Positions 25,996 to 34,572 of a stretch of DNA of 64,000 bases are shown here, piece by piece (position 1 is the stretch's first letter; each line of letters starts with the position of its first letter). The notes under the pieces were generated by a model. It had not been told where the DNA came from and ran no database searches. It worked only from the letters and a program-made list of their open reading frames with translations. Source of the stretch: Lysobacter sp. (GTDB lineage: Bacteria > Pseudomonadota > Gammaproteobacteria > Xanthomonadales > Xanthomonadaceae); contig SSGH01000008.1 of the NCBI GenBank assembly GCA_008015835.1, forward strand, positions 1 to 64,000. The letters are read 5' to 3'. Made by a program: the position numbers and the translations under genes.

Positions 25996-26532
25996 TCAGG
26001 CGAGCAAGGATCGCAGCATCCACGCGTTCTTTTCGTGGATGTTCAGGCGCTGCGTCAACAGATCGGTGGTCGGGTCGTCGCCGGCGTCGTCGGCGATCTT
26101 CAGCACTTTGCGCGCGGTGCGGCACACCGCTTCGTTGCCCGCGACCAATTGGCGCACCATTTCGCGCCAATCGGCCGTATCGGTCAGTCCCGGTTCTTCG
26201 ACGATGGACGTGAGCTTGATGAATTCGGCGTAAGACCCCGGGGCGTTGAAGCCCAGGGCGCGGATGCGCTCGGCGGTTTCGTCCAGCGCCGTCCACTGTT
26301 CGGTGTACTGGCCTTCGAACATCACGTGCAGGGTGTTGAACATCGGCCCGGTCACGTTCCAGTGGAAATTGTGGGTTTTCAGGTACAGCGTGAAGCTGTC
26401 GGCGAGAAAGCGCGACAGACCCTCGGCGATTTTCTTGCGGTCGTTCGCCGAGATGCCGATGTCGATTTTGGGCGCTCCGGCCTCCGGCGCGTCCTTCTTG
26501 CTGGCTTTTTCGGTTTTCGCGGATTTGGCCAT
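25996..26532 (-). CDS. dps: Dps-family ferritin-like DNA-protecting protein
   Basis: A 178-residue member of the Dps family: dodecamers that store iron using peroxide and bind DNA in stress and stationary phase. The ferroxidase residues lie in [17 protein letters not shown] and [24 protein letters not shown] Lys-rich N-terminal tail of about 25 residues ([14 protein letters not shown]) fits DNA binding. The C-terminus [13 protein letters not shown] is typical. A GGAGA ribosome binding site precedes the ATG. It is convergent with the hydrolase gene and divergent from hrpA. Control by OxyR is usual in the family but no site was identified. Confidence 0.95.
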   Translation of the reverse strand: MAKSAKTEKASKKDAPEAGAPKIDIGISANDRKKIAEGLSRFLADSFTLYLKTHNFHWNVTGPMFNTLHVMFEGQYTEQWTALDETAERIRALGFNAPGSYAEFIKLTSIVEEPGLTDTADWREMVRQLVAGNEAVCRTARKVLKIADDAGDDPTTDLLTQRLNIHEKNAWMLRSLLA

Positions 26533-26641
26533 GGCTCGTCTCCGGTCGGGGGATGCGTCAGACTATCGTCCGACATCCCGCATTAGAAATCCGTTGTTCC
26601 TATCGCCGCAATAGACCGCAATCGTCTGCGGCCGCCTCCCG

Positions 26642-29600
26642 ATGAACCGAAATACGCCACCGCAGGGCCGCGCATCGTCCGAGCATGCGCCGCCAGAGCA
26701 TGCGTCGTCCGAGCATGCGTCGTCTGAGCATGCGCCGCTCGAACGCGACCCGCATCGTCGCGAGGCGCAGCGCGCGCGTCGCGGCGTCGACGGCGCGTTG
26801 GCGCGCGATCGCGGGCGATTGCTGGGGCTGTGGTCGCGCTGGAACGCCAAGCCGACGGACGCCGCCGCGCGCGCCGCGTTCGAGACGGCCTTGGCGGCCT
26901 CGGTGGCCGCGCGCGGCGCGCGCGAGGCCGCGCTGCCCGCGCCGGGCGAGATCGATCCCGCGCTGCCCATCGCCGCCGAGGCCGAGCGCATCGTCGCCTT
27001 GATTCGCGACCATCCGGTGGTGGTGATCGCGGGCGAAACCGGCTCGGGCAAGACCACGCAGTTGCCGAAGCTGTGCCTCGCCGCCGGTCGCGGCGCGGCC
27101 GGCATGATCGGCTGCACCCAGCCGCGCCGGATCGCCGCGCGCGCGGTGGCGCGACGCGTCGCCGACGAACTGAAAACGCCGCTCGGCGGCGCGGTCGGCT
27201 ATCAGGTGCGCTTCAACGAATCCGTCGGCGAGCGCACCGCGATCAAGTTCATGACCGACGGCATTCTGCTGGCGGAAATCCAGTCGGACCGCTGGCTCTC
27301 GGCCTACGACACGATCATCGTCGACGAAGCGCACGAGCGCAGCCTCAACATCGATTTCCTGCTCGGCTACCTGAAGCGATTGTTGGTCAAACGCCGAGAT
27401 CTGAAGGTGATCGTGACCTCCGCGACCATCGACACCGAGCGCTTCTCGCGGCATTTCGACAACGCGCCGGTGGTGAGCGTGGAAGGCCGCGGCTATCCGG
27501 TCGAGGTGCGCTATCGCCCGCTGGACGGCGAGGAAAGCGAAGAGGGCGAAGTCGTCGCGGCCCGCGACGGCGGCGGCCGCGAGGCGGGGCGTTCGGTGCT
27601 CGACGGCATCGTCGCGGCTTGCGACGAGATCGCGCGCGATGGGCATGGCGGCGACACCCTGATCTTTCTGCCGGGCGAGCGCGAAATTCGCGACGCGCAC
27701 CAAGCGTTGGAACGGCGCAAGTATCGGCATACCGAAGTGCTGCCGCTGTACGCGCGTTTGTCGGCGCGCGATCAGGATCGCGTGTTCAACCCGGGCACGC
27801 AGCGACGCATCGTGTTGGCGACCAATGTCGCCGAAACCTCGTTGACGGTGCCGCGCATCCATTACGTGGTCGACCCCGGTTTCGCGCGGGTGAAGCGCTA
27901 CAGCCCGCGCCAGAAACTCGACCGCTTGCATATCGAACCGATTTCGCAGGCCAGCGCCGATCAGCGCAAAGGCCGCTGCGGGCGCATCGCGCCGGGCGTA
28001 TGCTTTCGTCTGTACTCGGAACCGGATTTCCTCGCCCGAGACGCCTACACCGACCCGGAGATTCGTCGCGCGGCGTTGGCGGGCGTGATTTTGCGCATGC
28101 TGTCGCTGGGCTTGGGCGCGATCGAAGAATTCCCTTTTCTGGAACCGCCCGATCCGCGCGCCATCGCCGACGGTTGGCAGCACTTGAGCGAACTGGGCGC
28201 GATCGACGGCGAGCGTAAGCTGACGGCCATCGGCCGCGACATGGCGCGCTTGCCGGTCGACGTGAAACTGGCGCGCATGCTGATCGCCGCGCAGAAGCAC
28301 GGCTGCCTGCGCGAGATGCTGACGATCGCGAGTTTTCTCGGCATCCAAGACCCGCGCGAGCGACCGGCCGATCAGCGCGCCGCCGCCGACGCCGCGCACG
28401 CGCAGTTCGCCGACGCGAAGTCCGAATTCGTCGGCATTCTGAAACTCTGGCGCGCGTATCGCACCGCGCACGAGGACCTGACCCAGTCGCAGTTGCGCAA
28501 ATGGGCCGATAAACACTTTCTCGGCTTCCTGCGCCTGCGCGAATGGCGCGAACTGCATCGGCAGTTGAAAGTGCTGTGCGAGGAATTGCAGTGGCATCCG
28601 GAAATCGGGGTTGATCTGGACGGCGCGACTGACGGTGCGACTGACGGCGCGCCGCACGCGGCGGGCCGAGACCCGTCGTACGCGAAGCTGCATCGCGCCT
28701 TGATCGCGGGCTTGCCGACGCAGATCGGCCATCGCGGCGACCGCGGCGTCTACGACGGCCCGCGCGGCCGCAAATTCCAGTTGTTTCCGGGTTCGACCCT
28801 GGCCTCGAAACCGCCGCCATGGGTGTTGTCGGCCACGCTGCTGGATACCGAAAAAGTGTGGTCGATCGTCAATGCCGCGATCGAACCGGACTGGGCGATC
28901 GAAGAACTGCCGCATCTGCTGGCGCGGCGGCATCACGATCCGCATTGGTCGCGCGCGCAGGGCCGCGTGATCGGCAGCGAACAGATCGGATTGTTCGGTT
29001 TGATTCTGGCGCCGAAAAAGCCGGTGCACTACGGCGCGCTGTTTCCGCAGGAAGCGCGCGCGATCTTCGCCCGCGACGCGCTGACGACCGGCGAGATCGA
29101 CACCCGCGCGACTTTTCTCGCGCGCAATTCGGCGACGCTGGCGAAGGCGAAGCAGGAAGAAGCCAAGCAACGACGCGTGGGTTTGGTGGTGGACGAGGAG
29201 TGGCAGGCGCAGTGGTATCTCGACCGCTTGCCGCCGCAGGTCCACAACCGTCAGGCGCTGGACGCGTGGTACGCGAAGCTGTCGCCGGTCGAGAAAGCGA
29301 AGCTGGAATGGTCGATCGACGACCTGATGATCGGCGACGCCAGCGAAGCGGCGCGTTTTCCGCCGTATCTGCCGCTGGGCGACGTGCGACTGGCGGTGCG
29401 CTACCGCTTCGATCCCGGCGCGCCCGACGACGGCATGACCGTGGTGGTGCCGCTGCATCTGTTGAACGCGCTCGATTCGGCGCGGTTGTCGTGGTTGGCG
29501 CCAGGCTTCGTGCAGGACAAAGCCGCCGCGCTGATCAAATCCTTGCCGAAAATCCTGCGCCGCAATTTCGTGCCGGCGCCGGATTTCGCGCGCGCCTTCG

Positions 29601-30763
29601 CCGAGGCCTACGCGCCGACGACCGACGCCGCGCCCGCGCCGTCGACGTACGAAGCCGACAGCATCGACGGCGCGTTGGCGCGCTTCCTGAAAAAACTCAG
29701 CGGCGTCGAGCTGAGCGCGCTCGATTTCGACGCGCGCGGCATCGATGCGCATTTGCGCGCGAACCTGCGTCTGCTCGACACCGACGGTAAGACGGTGTTG
29801 GCCGAATCGCGCGATTTGGACGCGCTGCGCGAGCGTTTCGGCAAACGTGCGGCCGAAGCGTTTTCGGCGCGCGCGGCGCAGGGCTTGGCCCAGACCGGCC
29901 TGCGCGCGTTCCCCGTCACGCCGATCCCCGCCAGCGTGACCGGCGCGGGCGGCGTGCCCGCGTATCCGGCGCTGCACGACGACGGCGACAGCGTCTCGCT
30001 GGCGGTGCACGCCGATCGCGCCGAAGCGCTGCGGCATCATCCGCTCGGCGTGCGGCGTTTGCTGCGCATCGACTTGGCCGACAAACTCAAACAGGCGCGC
30101 AAGCAATTGCCGGTGCAGGCGAAGACCGCGCTGCTCTACGCGGCGATCGAAGCGCAACGGCCGCGTCGCGACGCTTTGAAAGACGGCGACCGCCTGCGCG
30201 AGGACATTCTCGAGGGCGCGTTCGCCGCGTCCAGCGCGGAAGGCTTGGATGCGATCCGCGACGCCGAGGCGTTCGCGCAACGTCGCGACCGCATCGCCAA
30301 AGCCGTGTTCGGCGAAGCGATGGAGCGCTTGAAGCAGGCCGAAGAGATTCTCGCCCGCGTCGCCGAGGTGCGGGCGGCGCTGGAATCGACGCTGATGGGC
30401 TGGGCGCGCGCGAATTTGGACGATATGCGCGAGCAGCTCGCGGCGTTGGCCGCGCCCGGCTTTCTGCGCGATACCCCGGCCGAGGCGCTACGCGAGTATC
30501 CGCGTTATCTCAAAGCGCTGTCGCTGCGCGCCGAGCGCGCGTTGCGCGACCCCACGCGCGACCAAGCGCGCATGCTCGAACTCAAGCCGTTCGCCGATGC
30601 GCTGCAGGATGCGCGCGATCGCGGCGCGGATGCGACGCCCGGCTGGCAAGCGCTGCGGTGGGAGTTGGAGGAATTCCGCGTTTCGCTGTTCGCGCAGGAG
30701 TTGGGCGCGAAGGGCGGGGTGTCGGCGAAGAAACTCGCCGCGCGGCTCGACGCGCTGCGCTGA
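26642..30763 (+). CDS. hrpA: ATP-dependent RNA helicase HrpA (DEAH box)
   Basis: A 1373-residue DEAH-box RNA helicase, somewhat longer than E. coli HrpA. The core has GETGSGKTTQLPK near residue 130, DEAH at 228-231, SATID, the TNVAETSLTVP motif and QRKGRCGRIAPG. The long C-terminal region (residues about 650-1370, including RLSWLAPGFVQDKAAALIKSLPK) is the DUF3418-type HrpA tail. HrpA acts on structured mRNA and on stalled, collided ribosomes. The N-terminus carries an odd pentapeptide repeat (see 26681-26740) before conserved sequence begins near residue 35. A start downstream of the repeat is possible but no better ATG is seen. Confidence 0.95.
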   Translation: MNRNTPPQGRASSEHAPPEHASSEHASSEHAPLERDPHRREAQRARRGVDGALARDRGRLLGLWSRWNAKPTDAAARAAFETALAASVAARGAREAALPAPGEIDPALPIAAEAERIVALIRDHPVVVIAGETGSGKTTQLPKLCLAAGRGAAGMIGCTQPRRIAARAVARRVADELKTPLGGAVGYQVRFNESVGERTAIKFMTDGILLAEIQSDRWLSAYDTIIVDEAHERSLNIDFLLGYLKRLLVKRRDLKVIVTSATIDTERFSRHFDNAPVVSVEGRGYPVEVRYRPLDGEESEEGEVVAARDGGGREAGRSVLDGIVAACDEIARDGHGGDTLIFLPGEREIRDAHQALERRKYRHTEVLPLYARLSARDQDRVFNPGTQRRIVLATNVAETSLTVPRIHYVVDPGFARVKRYSPRQKLDRLHIEPISQASADQRKGRCGRIAPGVCFRLYSEPDFLARDAYTDPEIRRAALAGVILRMLSLGLGAIEEFPFLEPPDPRAIADGWQHLSELGAIDGERKLTAIGRDMARLPVDVKLARMLIAAQKHGCLREMLTIASFLGIQDPRERPADQRAAADAAHAQFADAKSEFVGILKLWRAYRTAHEDLTQSQLRKWADKHFLGFLRLREWRELHRQLKVLCEELQWHPEIGVDLDGATDGATDGAPHAAGRDPSYAKLHRALIAGLPTQIGHRGDRGVYDGPRGRKFQLFPGSTLASKPPPWVLSATLLDTEKVWSIVNAAIEPDWAIEELPHLLARRHHDPHWSRAQGRVIGSEQIGLFGLILAPKKPVHYGALFPQEARAIFARDALTTGEIDTRATFLARNSATLAKAKQEEAKQRRVGLVVDEEWQAQWYLDRLPPQVHNRQALDAWYAKLSPVEKAKLEWSIDDLMIGDASEAARFPPYLPLGDVRLAVRYRFDPGAPDDGMTVVVPLHLLNALDSARLSWLAPGFVQDKAAALIKSLPKILRRNFVPAPDFARAFAEAYAPTTDAAPAPSTYEADSIDGALARFLKKLSGVELSALDFDARGIDAHLRANLRLLDTDGKTVLAESRDLDALRERFGKRAAEAFSARAAQGLAQTGLRAFPVTPIPASVTGAGGVPAYPALHDDGDSVSLAVHADRAEALRHHPLGVRRLLRIDLADKLKQARKQLPVQAKTALLYAAIEAQRPRRDALKDGDRLREDILEGAFAASSAEGLDAIRDAEAFAQRRDRIAKAVFGEAMERLKQAEEILARVAEVRAALESTLMGWARANLDDMREQLAALAAPGFLRDTPAEALREYPRYLKALSLRAERALRDPTRDQARMLELKPFADALQDARDRGADATPGWQALRWELEEFRVSLFAQELGAKGGVSAKKLAARLDALR
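26681..26740 (+). repeat. Tandem 15-bp repeat within hrpA 5' end (4 copies)
   Basis: Four units of GAGCATGCGYCGYCN at 26681, 26696, 26711 and 26726 encode EHAPP-EHASS-EHASS-EHAPL. The 15-bp period keeps the frame, so copy-number change would lengthen or shorten the N-terminus without a frameshift. Confidence 0.85.
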
Positions 30764-30916
30764 CGTTCGTAGCCCCGAAGGCGGCGTTCGTCGGACGAAT
30801 GGCGGGTCGCGCTTGATTTTCGCGGCCGTTTGATCGGATGCTGTGGCGGCGTCGGCAGGGGCGGCGCGGACGCCATGCGATCCACGCACGGCGCGATTCA
30901 CTCAGGGAACGAGGCT

Positions 30917-31657
30917 ATGCGTACGCCCCAACACGCCCCGCCGCCGATCGTTTCGACCGACATCGCCGAAACGCAGGCCGCCGAGATGCAGGCCGTCGAG
31001 ATGCAGGCTGTCGAGATGCAGGCTGTCGAGATGCAGGCCATCGAGATGCAGGCCGCCGATGCGGAAGCCACGAATGCGCCCATCACCGTCTGGCTGCACG
31101 CATGGCGGCGCGGCGAGCCGGACGCGGCCGACGCGCTGATGACGTCGGTCTATCGGCGCCTGCATACGTTGGCCGAGCGCGCGTTGCGCGGCGAACGCGC
31201 CGATCACACCTTGCGCGCCACCGCGCTGATGCACGAAGCCTTCCTGCGGTTGGCCGCGGGAGGCGCGCCGGATTGGCGCGATCGCGGCCATTTCTTCGCG
31301 CTGGTCGCGCGCACCATGCGCCGCATCTTGGTCGATCATGCCCGCGCGGAGAACGCGCAGCGCCGCGGCGAAGGCCGCGCGCATCGCGTCGATTTCGAGG
31401 AGTGGGTCGAACGCGCGCCCGGTTTCGACGGCGATGCGTCCGAGATGCTCGCGCTCGATCGCGCGCTGAATGCGCTGGCGCGGCGCGATGCGCGCAAAGC
31501 CCGCGTGGTGGAGTTCCGCTGCTTTTTGGGGCTGTCCGTCGCCGAAACCGCGGCGCTCCTGGACGTATCCGAACCGACGGTGATTCTGGACCTGCGCCTG
31601 GCGCGCGCGTGGTTGGCGGATCGTTTGGACCTGGACGCGGCCGAGCGTTCGCATTGA
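30917..31657 (+). CDS. ECF sigma factor, kinase-associated type (ECF43-like)
   Basis: A 246-residue sigma factor. Region 2 reads DHTLRATALMHEAFLRLA...HFFALVARTMRRILVDHARA. Region 4 reads GLSVAETAALLDVSEPTVILDLRLARAWL. The usual acidic DAED-type segment in region 2.2 is replaced by LRATALMHEAFLRL. In Vibrio EcfP (ECF43) the equivalent threonine is phosphorylated by the neighbouring kinase PknT to allow core binding; the matching residue here is T102. A Ser/Thr kinase gene follows 76 nt downstream. The start at 30917 follows GAACGAGG. Residues about 22-46 are a pentapeptide repeat (AEMQA, VEMQA x3, IEMQA). Assignment to ECF43 is from pattern and context only. Confidence 0.85.
   Translation: MRTPQHAPPPIVSTDIAETQAAEMQAVEMQAVEMQAVEMQAIEMQAADAEATNAPITVWLHAWRRGEPDAADALMTSVYRRLHTLAERALRGERADHTLRATALMHEAFLRLAAGGAPDWRDRGHFFALVARTMRRILVDHARAENAQRRGEGRAHRVDFEEWVERAPGFDGDASEMLALDRALNALARRDARKARVVEFRCFLGLSVAETAALLDVSEPTVILDLRLARAWLADRLDLDAAERSH
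30980..31054 (+). repeat. Tandem 15-bp repeat within the ECF sigma gene (5 copies)
   Basis: Five units of the form NYCGAGATGCAGGCY from 30980 to 31054 encode AEMQA-VEMQA-VEMQA-VEMQA-IEMQA. The two internal copies at 31010-31039 differ only in the last base. The 15-bp period preserves the frame. Confidence 0.88.
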
Positions 31658-31733
31658 GGCGGGTCGAACGCCGCCTCGTCGACCTCGATGAGGTCGGGCG
31701 GCGAGGCGCATCCGCCGCAGAATGGAGAGCGAT

Positions 31734-34433
31734 ATGCGATCGGACGATGACGTCGACGGCATGAGCGAGATCGCGCGCGACGACACCCGTGTCGACACCC
31801 GCGACGACACCCACGTCGATCGGGAATCCGCGCGCTTTCGCCGAGTGGAAGCGCTGTTCGTCGAGGCCTTGGGCAAACCCGATCGCGAGCGCGCGGCGTG
31901 GCTGCAAGCGGTCGAATCGGATGCGTCCGTGCGCGCGGACGCCGCGCGTTTGCTCGCGATCGACGCGGCGTCGGCCGATGCCGTGCAGGGCGATGCCGCA
32001 CCGGTCGATGGCGCATCGATCAATGCCGCATCCATCGATGCGCGCATCGATCGCGCGGTTGCGGCGACCGCCGCGCGGGCGCTCGCGGCGCGCGCCGACG
32101 ATGCGCACGCGGCGCTGCGGGACGATGTTTTCGACGGCTGGCGCCTGGGCGAAAAATTGGGCGAGGGCGGCATGGGCGCGGTGTACGCGGCGCGCCCGGC
32201 GTCCGGCGACGGCCCGCGGGTCGCGATCAAAGTGCTGCGCGACGATGTGGAAGCCGCGTCGTTGGTCGCGCGCTTCGAGTCGGAGCGGCGGATTCTCGCC
32301 ACGTTGTCGCATCCGGGCATCGCGCGCTTGCTCGACGCCGGCCGGACGCGCTCCGGCCGCCCGTTCCTGGTGTTGGAGTACGTCGAAGGCGAAACGATCG
32401 ACGCCTTTTGCGACCGTCATCGCCTCGACGCGCGCGCGCGGGTGGCGTTGATGCGGCAGGTCTGCGACGCGGTGCAGAACGCGCACCGCAATCTGGTGGT
32501 GCATCGCGATCTCAAACCGAGCAACGTGCTGGTCGCGCAAGACGGCGCGGTGAAGCTGCTCGATTTCGGCATCGCCAAACTGCTGCACGAGGACGCGGGC
32601 CGGCCCCGCGACGACGACACGCTCGGCACGGTCACGCGCCTGGGCTGGATGACGCCGACGTACGCGAGCCCGGAGCAGATTCTGGGCGAGCCCGTGCGTC
32701 CGGCGAGCGATGTCTACAGCCTCGGCGTGCTGCTGTACCGCTTGCTCACCGGAGTGTCGCCGTATCGCGACACCGCTTCGCATCCGACCGCGTTGGCGCG
32801 CGCGATCGTCGAACTCGATCCGCCGACCGCCAGCGCGCGGGTTCGCGCGAACGCGGACGCGCGAGAGGCGCGGCGTCTCGCCGAATCGCGCCGCGCCACG
32901 CCGGCTTCGCTCGCCCGCGCACTGAGCGGCGACGTCGACGTGATGCTCGCCAAAGCGTTGGCGAAAGAACCCGACCGCCGCTACGGCACCGCAGGCGAAT
33001 GGGCCGCCGATCTCGGCCGTTGGCTCGACGGGCTGCCGATTTCGGCGCGCCCAGCGACGCTGCGCTATCGCGTCGGAAAATTCCTGCGCCGGCATCGCGT
33101 GACGTCCGCGCTGGCCGCGGCGTTCGCGCTGTCGGTGGTCGCGTTCGCGGTCGTTTCCTTGACGCTGCTGGCGCAAACCCGCGCCGAACGCGATCGCGCG
33201 ACCCAAACCACCGCGCTGCTGACGGATTTGTTCGAGATCGCCGAGCCCGGGCCCGCGCAGGGCAACGCCATCACCGCGCGGGCTTTGCTCGATCGCGGCG
33301 CCGAACGCGCGGCGCTGCGCTTGAAGGATCAACCGCAATCGCAGGCCGAATTCCTCGCCACGCTCGGTCGCTTGTATCAACAGCTCGGCATCTACGACCG
33401 CGCGGCGGACAATTTGCGCGAGTCGTTGCGGCTGCAGCGCGCGCGCGCGGGCGCGCGTTCGGTCGAAGCGGCGGATCTCACCGATCAACTCGCGCGCGTC
33501 TACGCCGCCGACGGCGATTTCCGTCGCGCCGAGCCGCTGTTCCGCGAAGCCTTGGCGCTGCGGCGCGCGCTGTTGCCCGCCGACGACGAGCGCGTGTGGA
33601 ACGGCGTCAATAATTTAGCGCTGGTCAATCACGACCTGGGCCGTTACGCCGAAGCCGAGGCCTTGTATCGCGAAGTGGTGGGCGAGGTGCCTGGCGACGA
33701 CGAGGACCGGCGTCGGCGCGCGCTGCGCGATCCCGACGGCTCGACCTTGAGCAATCTCGCGCTGCTGTACGCCGATCGCGGTCGCTTCGAAGACAGCGAG
33801 CGCGCGTATCGAGAGGCGCTCGCGCTCGGCATCGCGCGCTACGGCGCCGCGCACCCCGAGACCGCGTATCTCGAAGACGAATTGGCGATGACGCTGTCGG
33901 CGCGCGGCGTGCATGCGGAGGCGCGCGTTCGCGCCGAGCGTGCGCACGCGAACCGGCGTCGCGCGTTCGGCGACCGCCATCGCGACACCGCGCGCAGCCT
34001 GGCGCATCTGGGCGCATTAGCGCGTGCGCGCGGCGATGCGAGCGAAGCCGAGCGTTTGCAGCGTCGCGCGTTGGAGCAACGTATCGCGCTGCTGGGCGAA
34101 ACGCATGCGGAAACGTCGGAGAGTCGGCTCGAATTGGGTCTGGCGCTGCTGGATTTGAAGCGTTTCGACGACGCCGGCGAGCAATTGCGGCGCGCGGCCG
34201 AGACGCACGCCGCGGCGGTCGGTGCGGATCATCCCCTGCAGGGGCGGCCGTTGTACGGTTTGGCGCGTTGGTCGGCGCTGACCGGCGATTGCGCGGCCGC
34301 CGCCCGGTACGCGAACGAGGCGCTGAAATTGTTGCCGGACCTCGATCCGCGTCGCGCCGAATTGAGCGCATGGGCCGACGCCGCGGGCGGTGCGGCGGTT
34401 TCCGCATCGCTATGCGCGTCGCGCCCGCGTTGA
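31734..34433 (+). CDS. Transmembrane Ser/Thr protein kinase with C-terminal TPR sensor
   Basis: An 899-residue PknB-type kinase. The catalytic domain (about 136-415) has the glycine loop LGEGGMGAVY, K166 in VAIK, HRDLKPSNV (D259), DFG at 277-279, and SPEQ in place of APE. One membrane segment (about 456-478, TSALAAAFALSVVAFAVVSLTLL) is followed by TPR-like helical repeats to about 870, probably periplasmic. It is the partner of the upstream ECF sigma factor and probably phosphorylates it. The N-terminal 130 residues contain an acidic Asp/Thr/Arg run (DDTRVDTRDDTHVD). The start at 31734 was chosen because GGAG lies 6 nt before it; ATG 31722 is an alternative. No transcription signal lies between the two genes. 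Confidence 0.92.
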   Translation: MRSDDDVDGMSEIARDDTRVDTRDDTHVDRESARFRRVEALFVEALGKPDRERAAWLQAVESDASVRADAARLLAIDAASADAVQGDAAPVDGASINAASIDARIDRAVAATAARALAARADDAHAALRDDVFDGWRLGEKLGEGGMGAVYAARPASGDGPRVAIKVLRDDVEAASLVARFESERRILATLSHPGIARLLDAGRTRSGRPFLVLEYVEGETIDAFCDRHRLDARARVALMRQVCDAVQNAHRNLVVHRDLKPSNVLVAQDGAVKLLDFGIAKLLHEDAGRPRDDDTLGTVTRLGWMTPTYASPEQILGEPVRPASDVYSLGVLLYRLLTGVSPYRDTASHPTALARAIVELDPPTASARVRANADAREARRLAESRRATPASLARALSGDVDVMLAKALAKEPDRRYGTAGEWAADLGRWLDGLPISARPATLRYRVGKFLRRHRVTSALAAAFALSVVAFAVVSLTLLAQTRAERDRATQTTALLTDLFEIAEPGPAQGNAITARALLDRGAERAALRLKDQPQSQAEFLATLGRLYQQLGIYDRAADNLRESLRLQRARAGARSVEAADLTDQLARVYAADGDFRRAEPLFREALALRRALLPADDERVWNGVNNLALVNHDLGRYAEAEALYREVVGEVPGDDEDRRRRALRDPDGSTLSNLALLYADRGRFEDSERAYREALALGIARYGAAHPETAYLEDELAMTLSARGVHAEARVRAERAHANRRRAFGDRHRDTARSLAHLGALARARGDASEAERLQRRALEQRIALLGETHAETSESRLELGLALLDLKRFDDAGEQLRRAAETHAAAVGADHPLQGRPLYGLARWSALTGDCAAAARYANEALKLLPDLDPRRAELSAWADAAGGAAVSASLCASRPR

Positions 34434-34572
34434 CGGCGGGCGCGACGCGTGTCGCTGCGGGCTGCGGCGCGAATGCCGCAATGCTTTAGCGAGGCCTACG
34501 ATCGGCGCGAACGACGCGCTTCGCGCATGCCCCAAGCGCTTACCGCTTCGCGCGCAGGAGGAGCGGTTGCTG

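Noticed and set aside
26600-30280. 1226-codon open frame antisense to hrpA
   Set aside because: It mirrors hrpA on the other strand; long antisense frames are expected in very GC-rich DNA, and its His/Arg/Gln-rich translation has no recognisable domain.
30980-31054. Tandem repeats considered as a CRISPR-like array
   Set aside because: Units are 15 bp, directly adjacent with no spacers, and translate in frame within the sigma factor.
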